Positions 52,602-61,313 of a DNA stretch of 64,000 nt are shown here, one piece after another (the first letter of the stretch is position 1; every line of letters starts with the position of its first letter). The translations under genes and the position numbers were made by a program. The notes below the pieces were generated by a model that did not search any database, was not told the origin of the DNA, and saw only the letters and a program-made list of their open reading frames with translations. The stretch lies in contig NZ_KL591012.1 in NCBI RefSeq assembly GCF_000716335.1, positions 68,407-132,406 on the forward strand, in the 5' to 3' direction. Source of the DNA: Streptomyces sp. NRRL S-118 (GTDB lineage Bacteria; Actinomycetota; Actinomycetes; Streptomycetales; Streptomycetaceae).

Positions 52602-53186
52602 ATGGCGAAGACCGGTACGACGACCCAGGGGCTGCGCGCGGCGATCGAGCGCAGCGGCTACTACCCGGCCCTCGTGGCCGAGGCGGTGGAGGCCGCCGTC
52701 GGCGGCGAGTCGATCGCGTCGTACCTGGTCCACCAGGAGACCACCTTCGACAACAACGAGGTGCGCCGCCACGTCACCGTCCTGGTGCTGACCTCCACCC
52801 GCTTCATCGTCAGCCACACCGACGAGCAGAACGCCGACACCAGCTCCCCGACGCCGTACGCGACCACCTCCACCGAGTCCGTCAAGCTCGGCCGGATCTC
52901 GTCCGTCGTCCTCAGCCGGGTCGTCGCCAATCCCGAGTCCTACACCCCGGGCACCCTGCCCCGCGAGGTCGTGCTGAACATCGGCTGGGGCGCCGTCTCC
53001 CGCATCGACCTGGAGCCCGCCGCCTGCGGCGACCCGAACTGCGAGGCCGACCACGGCTACACCGGCAACTCCACGGCCGACGACCTGAGCCTGCGGGTCA
53101 GCGAGGCCGGTGACGGTCCCGAGACGGTCCGCCAGGCCCTCGCGTTCGCGCAGGCCCTGTCCGAAGCCACCGCGGCCACGCGCTGA
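52602..53186 (+). CDS. DUF5998 family protein
   Basis: This 194-residue conserved actinobacterial protein of unknown function has no signal peptide or membrane helix. Conserved-looking blocks are YYPALVAEAVEAAVGGESIA, HQETTFDNNEVRRHVTVLVL and STRFIVSHTDEQNAD. A small cysteine pair occurs in ACGDPNCEADHGY. The start at 52602 suits the TAGGAT element; an ATG at 52593 lies inside that element and is rejected. The stop codon shares a base with the ATG of the next gene (TGATG), so the two are translationally coupled. Confidence 0.85.
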   Translation: MAKTGTTTQGLRAAIERSGYYPALVAEAVEAAVGGESIASYLVHQETTFDNNEVRRHVTVLVLTSTRFIVSHTDEQNADTSSPTPYATTSTESVKLGRISSVVLSRVVANPESYTPGTLPREVVLNIGWGAVSRIDLEPAACGDPNCEADHGYTGNSTADDLSLRVSEAGDGPETVRQALAFAQALSEATAATR

Positions 53187-54427
53187 TGGGGCAGACCACG
53201 ACCACGGCCTCCGCCTGGCCCGACGATCCGGTACCGCGCCCGGGCTCCGCGGCATGGGGATACTCCACCGCGCTCGCCGTCGACAGCGCGCCCGTGCCCG
53301 AGTACGGCTCCGGCTCCCTCGCCGACCTGCTGCCGACCCTCGCCGCCGCCCAGGGCGTACCGGGCTGCGAGCACCGCATTGCCGAGCTGGCCCCCGCCGA
53401 CCGGAACTGCGTGTTCCTGATCGACGGGCTGGGCTGGGAGCAGATCAAGGCCCACCCGGACGAGGCGCCCTTCCTCACCTCGCTGCTCGCCGGCTCGCGC
53501 GGCGGTACCGGCCGGCCCCTGACCGCGGGGTTCCCCGCCACCACCGCGACCTCGCTGGCCTCCGTCGGTACGGGCCTGCCGCCCGGCGAGCACGGACTGG
53601 CCGGCTACACCGTGCGCGACCCCGCCACGGGCGAGCTGATGAACCAGCTGCGCTGGCGGCCCTGGACCTCGCCGCACGCCTGGCAGCCGTACCCGACGGT
53701 CTTCCAGCTCGCCGACGCGGCGGGCGTCCACACCGCCCAGGTCTCGTCCCCGGCCTTCCAGGACACTCCGCTGACGAAGATCGCGCTGAGCGGCGGAACG
53801 TTTCACGGCCGCCTCTCGGGCGACGAGCGCATGGACTTCGCCGCCGAGCAGCTCGCCGCCGGCGACCGGTCGCTGGTGTACACGTACTACAGCGAGCTCG
53901 ACGGCAGCGGCCACCGCCACGGCATCGACTCCGACTCCTGGCGCGGTCAGCTCATGTGCGTCGACCGGCTCGTCCAGCGACTGGCCGAGCAACTCCCGTC
54001 GCGCGCCGCGCTGTACGTGACCGCCGACCACGGCATGGTGGACATCCCGTTCGACGAGCAGTCCCGGATCGACTTCGACGAGGACTGGGAGCTGCGTGCC
54101 GGAGTCGCCCTGCTGGGCGGCGAGGGCAGGGCCCGCCACGTCTACGCCGTCCCGGGCGCCCAGGCCGACGTACTGGCCTGCTGGCGCGAGGTGCTCGGCG
54201 AGCAGTTCTGGGTGGCGAGCCGCGAGGAGGCGATCGCGGCGGGCTGGTTCGGGCCCCGGATCGACGAGCGGGTGCACGGCCGGATCGGTGACGTCGTCGC
54301 CGCCGCGCACGACGACGTCGTGATCACCGCGTCCGTCAACGAGCCGCACGAGTCGGCCATGGCCGGCATGCACGGCTCGATGACCCCCGCCGAGCAGCTC
54401 GTCCCGCTCCTCGAAGTACGCTCCTGA
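53186..54427 (+). CDS. Alkaline phosphatase/phosphodiesterase superfamily protein
   Basis: This 413-residue protein belongs to the nucleotide pyrophosphatase/phosphodiesterase (type I phosphodiesterase) group. The metal ligand Asp80 is in VFLIDGLGW and the Thr nucleophile near residue 119 in GFPATTATSLASVGTG. The ligand block SELDGSGHRHG and the final metal pair in YVTADHGM follow. No signal peptide is evident, so it probably acts inside the cell. The physiological substrate is unknown. It overlaps the DUF5998 gene by one base and precedes tdk by 86 bp, a gene order I recall from other Streptomyces. Confidence 0.88.
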   Translation: MGQTTTTASAWPDDPVPRPGSAAWGYSTALAVDSAPVPEYGSGSLADLLPTLAAAQGVPGCEHRIAELAPADRNCVFLIDGLGWEQIKAHPDEAPFLTSLLAGSRGGTGRPLTAGFPATTATSLASVGTGLPPGEHGLAGYTVRDPATGELMNQLRWRPWTSPHAWQPYPTVFQLADAAGVHTAQVSSPAFQDTPLTKIALSGGTFHGRLSGDERMDFAAEQLAAGDRSLVYTYYSELDGSGHRHGIDSDSWRGQLMCVDRLVQRLAEQLPSRAALYVTADHGMVDIPFDEQSRIDFDEDWELRAGVALLGGEGRARHVYAVPGAQADVLACWREVLGEQFWVASREEAIAAGWFGPRIDERVHGRIGDVVAAAHDDVVITASVNEPHESAMAGMHGSMTPAEQLVPLLEVRS

Positions 54428-54513
54428 ACCGCGGACAGACCCAGACAGAGCCAGAAAAACCCCGGCAATCCGGCGCCCCCGGCCCACCTGACCCGAAAGG
54501 TCGTCACTTCCCC

Positions 54514-55194
54514 ATGCCCGAGTTGGTGTTCTTCTCCGGAACGATGGACTGCGGAAAGAGCACCCTCGCTCTTCAGATCGAGCACAACCGCTCCGCCCGG
54601 GGCCTGCAGGGCATGATCTTCACCCGCGACGACCGCGCGGGCGAGGGCAAGCTCTCCTCGCGGCTCGGCCTGGTCACGGACGCCGTCGAGGCCGCCGAGG
54701 GCTTCGACTTCTACGCGTACCTCGTCCGCCACCTCAGCAAGGGCGGCCGGTGCGACTACGTCATCGCCGACGAGGCGCAGTTCCTCGCGCCGGAGCAGAT
54801 CGACCAGCTCGCCCGGGTCGTCGACGACCTCGAGCTCGACGTCTTCGCCTTCGGCATCACCACCGACTTCCGCTCCAAGCTCTTCCCCGGCTCCCAGCGG
54901 CTGCTGGAACTGGCCGACCGCGTCGAGCGTCTACAGGTCGAGGCGTTGTGCTGGTGCGGTGCGCGCGCCACGCACAACGCGCGCACCGTCGGTGGCGAGA
55001 TGGTCGTCGAGGGCGCCCAGGTCGTCGTCGGTGACGTCGACGTCGACGCCGGGAACGAGATCGGGTACGAGGTGCTGTGCCGGCGCCACCACCGGCGCCG
55101 GATGACGGCCGCGACCGCCCGCGCGGCGGCCCTGTCCCCGGACGTCCTGCCGGTCGCGGACGAGATCAGCGCGGGGCCGACCGCACGATCGTGA
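54514..55194 (+). CDS. tdk: Thymidine kinase
   Basis: This enzyme phosphorylates thymidine in the salvage pathway. It is 226 residues. The P-loop is SGTMDCGKST (residues 8-17). The lid and substrate region includes FTRDDRAGEGKLSSRLG. The Walker B is YVIADEAQFL, and the metal site is formed by CWCGARATHNAR and LCRRHHRRR, as in the type II (TK2-like fold) thymidine kinases. No Shine-Dalgarno of full strength is seen (AAAGG about 16 bases upstream). Its 3' end overlaps the convergent VOC gene by 29 bp. With nrdJ at the left end it is the second dNTP-supply gene in the window. Confidence 0.95.
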   Translation: MPELVFFSGTMDCGKSTLALQIEHNRSARGLQGMIFTRDDRAGEGKLSSRLGLVTDAVEAAEGFDFYAYLVRHLSKGGRCDYVIADEAQFLAPEQIDQLARVVDDLELDVFAFGITTDFRSKLFPGSQRLLELADRVERLQVEALCWCGARATHNARTVGGEMVVEGAQVVVGDVDVDAGNEIGYEVLCRRHHRRRMTAATARAAALSPDVLPVADEISAGPTARS

Positions 55195-55939
55195 ACACCG
55201 CGCCCTCCGGGTCCGCGACCGTCGCGTGGCGACCGGCGGCATCGTCGCGCGGCGGCTGCAGGACCTGGCCGCCCAGCTCGGTCACCCGGCGCGCCGCGTC
55301 GTCCGTGTCCGTCACCTCGAACCAGGTCATCCAGTGCGCGCCCCGGTCGCGGGGCAGCGCGGCGCCGACACCGTGCAGCGAGGCCACCGGGCGGTCGCCG
55401 GTCCTCAGCGTCACCAGGTCGAGATCGGCCGAGACCAGCGGTTCGAGCTCGTAGCCGAACACCGTCTTGTAGAACTTGCTGACCGACTCCGTCTCCTGCG
55501 TCAGCAGCTCGTTCCAGGCGGGCGTGCCGTGTCTGCCGCCCACCGCCGTCCCGAGGTGGGCGGCCGGCTCCCAGACCCCGAAGACGGCCCCCGTCGGGTC
55601 GGAGCAGATCACCATGCGGCCGGCGTCGGCGGCGTCCAGCGGCCCCACGGCGACCGTGCCGCCGCTGCACCGGATCGCTTCGGCGGTCTCGCCGGCGTCG
55701 GCCGACGCCAGGTACGGGGTCCAGGCGACCGGCAGGCCGCGGTCGGCCGGGAGCCGCCCGATGCCGGCGACTTCCTCGCCGTCGAGCAGTCCGCGCACGT
55801 ACGGGCCGAGCTGCTGGGGACCGGGCCGGAAGCTCCAGCCGAACAGCCCCCCGTAGAACTCCTGCGTCGTGTCAAGGTCGCGCACCATCAAACTCACCCA
55901 GCAGGGTGTACCGGGCTTGTGCCGAGCCGCCTCGGTCAT
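55166..55939 (-). CDS. Two-domain VOC (glyoxalase-like) protein
   Basis: This 257-residue protein has two vicinal-oxygen-chelate domains (about 10-125 and 138-255). The opening motif GTPCWVSLMVRDLDTTQEFY recurs as GTPAWNELLTQETESVSKFY, and both halves end in a DPTGAVFGVWE or DPEGAVFTIVR strand. Such proteins include fosfomycin- and bleomycin-type resistance enzymes and aromatic dioxygenases, but this one cannot be assigned. The ATG at 55939 is preferred to the GTG at 55945 because GAGGAG is correctly spaced. Its end overlaps tdk antisense by 29 bp. Confidence 0.88.
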   Translation of the reverse strand: MTEAARHKPGTPCWVSLMVRDLDTTQEFYGGLFGWSFRPGPQQLGPYVRGLLDGEEVAGIGRLPADRGLPVAWTPYLASADAGETAEAIRCSGGTVAVGPLDAADAGRMVICSDPTGAVFGVWEPAAHLGTAVGGRHGTPAWNELLTQETESVSKFYKTVFGYELEPLVSADLDLVTLRTGDRPVASLHGVGAALPRDRGAHWMTWFEVTDTDDAARRVTELGGQVLQPPRDDAAGRHATVADPEGAVFTIVRSAPR

Positions 55940-56169
55940 CGTCACTCTCTCCTCGGACCATCGGTCGTGGCCGTGCAGGGGGGACCGGACGTGCGGACCG
56001 TTCGGGTGCCGGCCTCACGCCTCGTCAGATGCTTGCACCACCGGCCGCGCAGTGCGTCCCGGCCGCGCCGGGATGTGGCGCGATCCCGCAGGAGGATGCC
56101 CGATTTTTCGTTGCCCATCCGCCCTGCGGCACGCACCGCGGGGGCCGTGTCTGCGGGAGGATGGCACAT

Positions 56170-57006
56170 ATGAACCCCATCATTTCCGCATCCGAACTGG
56201 CGGCCGAGCTCGCCGGGCCCCGTCCGCCGGTCCTTCTTGACGTCCGCTACCAGCTCGGAGCCCCGCCCGGACGCCCGGCGTACGAGGCGGGGCACATCCC
56301 CGGCGCGGTGTACGTGGACCTGGACTCGGAACTGGCCGGCACGCCCGGCGCCGGGGGCCGCGGGGGCCGGCATCCCCTGCCCGACGTGGCGGAGTTCGGC
56401 GCGGTGATGCGCCGGGCCGGTGTCTCGGCGTCGTCACGGGTGGTCGCGTACGACGGCGGTCAGGGATGGGCTGCGGCCCGCGCGTGGTGGCTGCTGCGCT
56501 GGGCGGGACACCAGGACGTACAGGTGCTCGACGGCGGTCTGGAGGCGTGGCGGGGCGAGCTGTCGACGGCGACGCCCACACCGCCCGTCGGCGACTTCAC
56601 GCCACGGCCGGGCGCCCTGCCGCTGCTGGACGCGGACGGGGCAGCGGAACTGGCCCGGACGGGCCTCCTGCTGGACGCGCGGGCGGCGGAGCGCTACCGG
56701 GGCGATGTGGAGCCGATCGACCCGGTGGCCGGCCACATCCCGGGCGCGGTGTCGGCCCCGACCATGGAGAACGTCGACGGGGAGGGCCGCTTCCTGCCGG
56801 CCGAGGCGCTGGCCGCCCGTTTCAAGACGCTGGGTGCGGCGGACGCCCCCCAGGTCGGTGTCTACTGCGGTTCCGGTGTGTCGGCCGCGCAGCAGATCGT
56901 GGCCCTGGAGATCGCCGGCATCCGGGCGGCCCTCTACGCCGGCTCCTGGTCCGACTGGGTCAGCGACTCCACCCGCCCCGTCGCCAAGGGTCCGGACCGC
57001 GGCTGA
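56170..57006 (+). CDS. Two-domain rhodanese (thiosulfate/mercaptopyruvate sulfurtransferase)
   Basis: This 278-residue sulfurtransferase has two rhodanese domains. The first (about 5-125) has VVAYDGGQGWAAAR, in which Asp95 stands where an active-site Cys would be, so it is non-catalytic. The second (about 145-270) keeps the catalytic Cys in GVYCGSGVSAAQQ. The active-site loop CGSGVS resembles mercaptopyruvate sulfurtransferases, which handle sulfur transfer to thiols or cyanide. The ATG at 56170 is chosen over that at 56161 since GGGAGG abuts the latter. It is divergent from the VOC gene. Confidence 0.9.
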   Translation: MNPIISASELAAELAGPRPPVLLDVRYQLGAPPGRPAYEAGHIPGAVYVDLDSELAGTPGAGGRGGRHPLPDVAEFGAVMRRAGVSASSRVVAYDGGQGWAAARAWWLLRWAGHQDVQVLDGGLEAWRGELSTATPTPPVGDFTPRPGALPLLDADGAAELARTGLLLDARAAERYRGDVEPIDPVAGHIPGAVSAPTMENVDGEGRFLPAEALAARFKTLGAADAPQVGVYCGSGVSAAQQIVALEIAGIRAALYAGSWSDWVSDSTRPVAKGPDRG

Positions 57007-57118
57007 CCGGCCCACGGTCGTGCCGGGTGGCCCGTACAGGACCGCCCGGCGCCCGGAGGTGCACACCGCGGGCACCGGGCAGCGGGAGTTGCTCCGGTGG
57101 TCGCTCCTGCTGCCGCGC

Positions 57119-58141
57119 TCACTCCTGCTTCTTGCGGCGCGTGCCGAAGACGATCTCGTCCCAGCTCGGGACCGCCGCCCGGCGGCCCGGGCGGACGCCG
57201 TCCGCCTCCGCCTGCCGGTCGGTGGTGCCGGTGAGCCGGTCGCGGTGACCGCTCACCGCCCGCGGCATGAGCACGTCCGCGTACGCCGAGCCGGCGCCCG
57301 CCGAAGCGGCGGGGGCCGGAGGCTCCACCGCGTCCGGTTCCTCGTCGGGGTCCGTGGGGGAGGAGTCGGCGGCCGGGCGCTCCGGTACGACCATGTCGCC
57401 CCGGAAGCTCGGCACGGCCTCCAGCAGGCTGGTCAGCGAGTCCCGCTCGGGCTCGTCGTCGGTCTCCGGAGCCGGCGGCGGAACCGGGGTGCGGTCCAGC
57501 GGCCGGTCGCGCGGCAGCCGCGCGATCCGGGGTACGAAGGGGAAGCTCGGCTCCTGCACCGCCACGGCGTCGTCGGTCTCGCCGATCAGCGCCCGTGCCT
57601 CGTCGTCCACGGCCTGGACGAGCCGCCTGGGCGGGTCGTACGTCCAGCTCGCCGAGTGCACCTCGCCCGCGACCCGGTAGACCAGCAGGACCTCCCAGGT
57701 GCCGTCGTCCCGGCGCCAGGAGTCCCACACCACGGTGTCCTTGTCGGCGCCGCGCAGCAGCAGCCGCTCCTGCACCGCCTCGCCGAGCTGCGGACCGGTG
57801 TTCTCACCGGGACGGCGCACGGGGGTCTTGCGGGCCCGTTCGGCCATGAAGGCGCGCTCCGCGAGCACGGGGCCCTCGAAACGGCGCACCCGCTCGACCG
57901 GGATGCCGGCGAGCTGGGCGACCTCCTCCGCGGAGGCACCGGCCCGTATCCGCGCCTGGATGTCACGCGGGCGGAGGTGGCTCTCCACCTCGATCTCGAT
58001 CTGACCCAGCCGGGCGCGGTCGTTGCGTACGGCGGCGCGCAGGCGTTCGTCGATCGGAAGCGTGTACTCCGTGTTGTCAGCAGCCTTCAGCACCAGTCGT
58101 GTGCCGTCGTTGGAGACGGCCACGACACGCAGTTCGGGCAT
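57119..58141 (-). CDS. sepH: SepH, regulator of FtsZ assembly
   Basis: This actinobacterial cell-division protein is 340 residues. The conserved N-terminal DUF3071 domain (about 1-170) has an N-terminal strand-rich part and a helix-turn-helix-like segment, GASAEEVAQLAGIPVERVRR. A long disordered Pro/Glu/Asp-rich linker follows. The short conserved C-terminus FGTRRKKQE matches the motif reported as important for function. SepH stimulates FtsZ filament assembly in Streptomyces and so affects septation in both vegetative and sporulating hyphae. The ATG at 58141 follows GGGAGG. It lies 112 bp from the end of the convergent rhodanese gene. Confidence 0.93.
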   Translation of the reverse strand: MPELRVVAVSNDGTRLVLKAADNTEYTLPIDERLRAAVRNDRARLGQIEIEVESHLRPRDIQARIRAGASAEEVAQLAGIPVERVRRFEGPVLAERAFMAERARKTPVRRPGENTGPQLGEAVQERLLLRGADKDTVVWDSWRRDDGTWEVLLVYRVAGEVHSASWTYDPPRRLVQAVDDEARALIGETDDAVAVQEPSFPFVPRIARLPRDRPLDRTPVPPPAPETDDEPERDSLTSLLEAVPSFRGDMVVPERPAADSSPTDPDEEPDAVEPPAPAASAGAGSAYADVLMPRAVSGHRDRLTGTTDRQAEADGVRPGRRAAVPSWDEIVFGTRRKKQE

Positions 58142-58613
58142 GGGGACCTCCCGGGTGGTGCCTGCCGACGTCACCTGCGTCGCTGCTTCCGCTAGTCGAG
58201 TGTGGCCTGCCCGGGTGCAGCCTGCCACAACCTTGCCGAGTTGCCCGGCGTGTCGGGCATGGGCCCTGGAACGCCGTTATGGCACGGTTACCTATTTGCA
58301 ACGCAGGGTGACCATGACGATCACTCTGTGCAGCAGGTGTCCGTACGGTGCCGCGGCGCCGCCGGATCGAGTGCCATGTGAGGCCCCCTCCCGTTGGTCC
58401 CGGACACCCGTCAAGGACCGGAGCCCAGGGTTCGCCACAGTACTCCATTCGGGCCACCAGGGTGGACCGGCGCGCCGTCGAAGTTGTCGCGCGGCGCGCC
58501 AGTTGGACTCCGCCGGCTATTCCCCGTGCACGCCATCCTTCACGCAATCAACGCAAACGGAACTATTCGATTTCGGTCATGGGGCGCGGCACCCCCAAGG
58601 GCTCGACGGAGCG
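58142..58613. other. Long region upstream of sepH
   Basis: No credible gene is seen in these 472 bp between sepH and the end of the lactone oxidase gene. The most promoter-like stretch, read on the minus strand, is TTGCAAATAGGTAACC (near 58302-58287) followed by CATAAC. A short open frame from the ATG at 58314 on the plus strand (start MTITLCSRCPYG) lacks typical codon bias further on and is not called. A small RNA or a long sepH leader is possible. Confidence 0.4.
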
Positions 58614-59948
58614 TCAGTCGCCCAGCACCCGCCGCAGATAGTCGTTGCCGAACAGCCGGTCCGGGTCCAGCCGGTCCCGCAGAGCGGTGAACTCGCCGAA
58701 CCGCGGATAGACCCCGGCGAAGTACGCCGCGTCCCGCGTGTGCACCTTGCCCCAGTGCGGCCGGCCCCCGTGCGCCGTCATGATCCGTTCCGCGGACGTG
58801 AAGTAGGCGTGGTACGGCGTGCCCTTGTACATGTGCACCGCGATGTACGCCGTCTCCCGGCCCGACGCCGTCGAGAGGGTGATGTCGTCCGCGGGGGCCG
58901 TGCGCACCTCCACCGGGAAGCTGACCCGCAGCGGCGACCGGTCGACCATGGCCTTCAGCTCGCGCAGCGCGCCGATGGCCGCCTCGCGCGGGAGCGCGTA
59001 CTCCATCTCCACGAACCGCACCCGGCGCGGACTGGTGAACACCTTGTACGGGATGTCCGTGTACGTACGGGCGGACAGGGCCCGGCTGGAGATCCTGGCG
59101 ATCGCCGGGACGGCGGCCGGGGCGGCCCGGCCGACCGAGTTCACCACCTGGAAGAGCCCGTTGGAGAGGAACTCGTCCTCGATCCAGCCGCTGATCCGGC
59201 CGGGCGGCGCGGCGGGACCGGCGCTGCGGTTGTTGCGCTTGGTGGTGCAGTTGCCGGTGTGCGGGAACCAGTAGAACTCGAAGTGCTCGTTCTCCGCGTG
59301 CAGCGCGTCGAACTCCGAGGTGACCTTGTCGAAGGTCATCGGCTCCTCGCGCGCGGTGAGCAGGAAGACCGGCTCGACGGCGAAGGTGATGGCCGAGACC
59401 ACCCCCAGGGCGCCGAGCCCGATCCGGGCGGCCGCGAAGACGTCCGGGTTCTCCTTCTCGGAACAGGTCATCACCCGGCCGTCCGCCGTGACCAGTTCCA
59501 GCTCCCTGATCTGCGCGGCGATCGAGGCCGAGTCCCGGCCCGTGCCGTGCGTCCCGGTGCTGGTCGCCCCCGCCACCGTCTGCTCCATGATGTCGCCCAT
59601 GTTCGTGAGCGACAGGCCCTCCCGGGCCAGGGCCACGTTCAGCCGCTTCAGCGGAGTGCCGGACTCCACCGTCACGGTCATCGCGCGGCGGTCGATGCGG
59701 CGGATCCCGGTGAGGAGGTCCGGCCGGATCAGCAGCCCGTCGGTCGCGGCTATGGAGGTGAAGGAGTGCCCCGTACCCACGGTCTTGACCCGCAGCCCCT
59801 GCTCGGCGGCCCCGCGCACCGCGTCGACCAGCTCCGCCACGGAGGCGGGGCGCGCTTCCCGTACGGGCCGGACGGCGACGTTGCCCGCCCAGTTACGCCA
59901 CGTGTCCCTGCCGCTCCGACTGTTCAGACTGTGCAGAGTCCTGCTCAC
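58614..59948 (-). CDS. FAD-linked sugar-1,4-lactone oxidase
   Basis: This 444-residue flavoenzyme belongs to the D-arabinono-1,4-lactone / L-gulonolactone oxidase family. The FAD-binding domain has KTVGTGHSFTSIAATDGLLI near residue 51 and GATSTGTHGTGRDS. The C-terminal ALO domain ends with HWGKVHTRDAAYF, where the His-Trp-Gly-Lys segment is the usual signature. The glycine and lysine of this motif support electron transfer to oxygen. The GTG at 59948 follows GGGAGGGG. Its 5' end overlaps the upstream MFS gene by 56 bp, so both are probably on one transcript. Confidence 0.9.
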   Translation of the reverse strand: MSRTLHSLNSRSGRDTWRNWAGNVAVRPVREARPASVAELVDAVRGAAEQGLRVKTVGTGHSFTSIAATDGLLIRPDLLTGIRRIDRRAMTVTVESGTPLKRLNVALAREGLSLTNMGDIMEQTVAGATSTGTHGTGRDSASIAAQIRELELVTADGRVMTCSEKENPDVFAAARIGLGALGVVSAITFAVEPVFLLTAREEPMTFDKVTSEFDALHAENEHFEFYWFPHTGNCTTKRNNRSAGPAAPPGRISGWIEDEFLSNGLFQVVNSVGRAAPAAVPAIARISSRALSARTYTDIPYKVFTSPRRVRFVEMEYALPREAAIGALRELKAMVDRSPLRVSFPVEVRTAPADDITLSTASGRETAYIAVHMYKGTPYHAYFTSAERIMTAHGGRPHWGKVHTRDAAYFAGVYPRFGEFTALRDRLDPDRLFGNDYLRRVLGD

Positions 59949-61149
59949 GCCGCCCCTCCCGCGTCGGTACCGGCTCGCGCAGCCGGCGGTACCCCAGGAA
60001 CGCCACCACGGCCGCCAGCACCCCCGCAATGCCGGGCACCGCGTACCCCGCCGCCGCTCCGTGTGCGTCGACCACCCAGCCGGCGGCCGAGGAGCCGAGC
60101 GCCACGCCGACCGCGAGCCCGGTACCCGTCCAGGACATGCCCTCGGTCAGTTTGGTGCGCGGTACGTGCGCCTCGACGAGGGCCATGGTCGTCACCATCG
60201 TCGGTGCGATGGCAAGGCCCGCGACAAAGAGCGCCACGGCCAGGACAGGCAGGCTCCCGGCCAGTTGGAGGGGGATCATACTCACGGCCATCGCGCAGAC
60301 ACCCAGGACCCAGCGGCGCGACGGCTCACCCTTCAGGTGCAGCAGGCCGAAGACCGCACCCGCGAGACAGGAGCCCAGCGCGTAGACCGCCAGCACCAGG
60401 CTCGCGGCGGCCTTGTGCCCCTCCTCCTCGGCGAAGGCCACCGTCACCACGTCCACCGCCCCGAAGATCGCGCCCGTGGCGACGAAGGCGGCCACCAGCA
60501 CCTGCAGACCGGGGGAGCGCAGCGCGCTGCCGCCGGTGTGCTGCTCCACGGGGTGCGGCACCGGCTCGGTGGCGCGCTGCGCGGTCAGCCACCACACGCC
60601 CACCGCCAGGAACACGGCCGCCAGCAGCGGTCCCGCCTCCGGGAACCAGATCGTCGACAGCCCGATGGAGACGATGGGGCCGAAGATGAAGCACACCTCG
60701 TCGATGATCGACTCGAAGGAGTACGCCGTGTGCAGCTCCCGCGCGGAGCCCTCGTAGATCGACGCCCAGCGGGCCCGGGTCATCGCCCCGATGCTGGGCA
60801 CGCAGCCGGCGGCGGCCGTGAAGGCGAACATCGTCCAGTCCGGCAGGCCCTGCTGCGCGCAGAGCAGCAGACCCGCCACCGCCGCCACCGTGATGAGCGT
60901 CGCCGGGCGCAGCACCCGGCGCTGGCCGTACCGGTCCACGAGCCGGGAGACCTGCGGGCCGAGCACCGCGGCGGAGACGGCGAGGGTCGCCGAGAGCGCC
61001 CCCGCCAGCCCGTAGCGCCCGGTGAGCTGCGAGACCATCGTGACGATGCCGATGCCCATCATGGCCAGCGGCATCCGGCCGAGGAATCCGGCGAGGGAGA
61101 ACCCCACGGTGCCGGGGGCGGCGAAGATCGCGCGGTAGGGACTGGGCAA
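59893..61149 (-). CDS. MFS transporter
   Basis: This 418-residue major-facilitator protein has 12 predicted helices. It carries MFS motif-A-like loop RLVDRYGQRRVLRPA between helices 2 and 3. The conserved GFLGRMPLAMMGIGIV in helix 1 and GAMTRARWASIYEGSAREL are typical of a common actinobacterial group. The tail is charged and soluble. The substrate cannot be inferred. The 56-bp overlap with the lactone oxidase gene suggests translational coupling and possibly a shared substrate, but this is inference. Confidence 0.88.
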   Translation of the reverse strand: MPSPYRAIFAAPGTVGFSLAGFLGRMPLAMMGIGIVTMVSQLTGRYGLAGALSATLAVSAAVLGPQVSRLVDRYGQRRVLRPATLITVAAVAGLLLCAQQGLPDWTMFAFTAAAGCVPSIGAMTRARWASIYEGSARELHTAYSFESIIDEVCFIFGPIVSIGLSTIWFPEAGPLLAAVFLAVGVWWLTAQRATEPVPHPVEQHTGGSALRSPGLQVLVAAFVATGAIFGAVDVVTVAFAEEEGHKAAASLVLAVYALGSCLAGAVFGLLHLKGEPSRRWVLGVCAMAVSMIPLQLAGSLPVLAVALFVAGLAIAPTMVTTMALVEAHVPRTKLTEGMSWTGTGLAVGVALGSSAAGWVVDAHGAAAGYAVPGIAGVLAAVVAFLGYRRLREPVPTREGRREQDSAQSEQSERQGHVA

Positions 61150-61300
61150 GGGGTACTCCGGCCGGTCGGGCGGTCAGGCAGAGGGGCGTAGCGGCACGCA
61201 ACGGCGCGTAGCAGTGCGTAAGGCGCATGGGCAGTCTTCACAGGTTACGCCCGAACGGGTGAGCCCGCACGGCGGTTTCTCCGCCGCCGGACCCGGGTGG

Positions 61301-61306
61301 CAGGAT
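61301..61306 (+). promoter_or_regulatory. -10 element for a leaderless gene
   Basis: CAGGAT ends 7 bases before the ATG of hemH (61314). No ribosome-binding site is present. The spacing matches the other leaderless candidates in this window. Confidence 0.5.
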
Positions 61307-61313
61307 CGATCCC

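Noticed and set aside
58314-58560. Possible small gene starting MTITLCSRCPYG upstream of sepH
   Set aside because: Its frame runs on through other genes, codon bias is not maintained and no ribosome-binding site is convincing.
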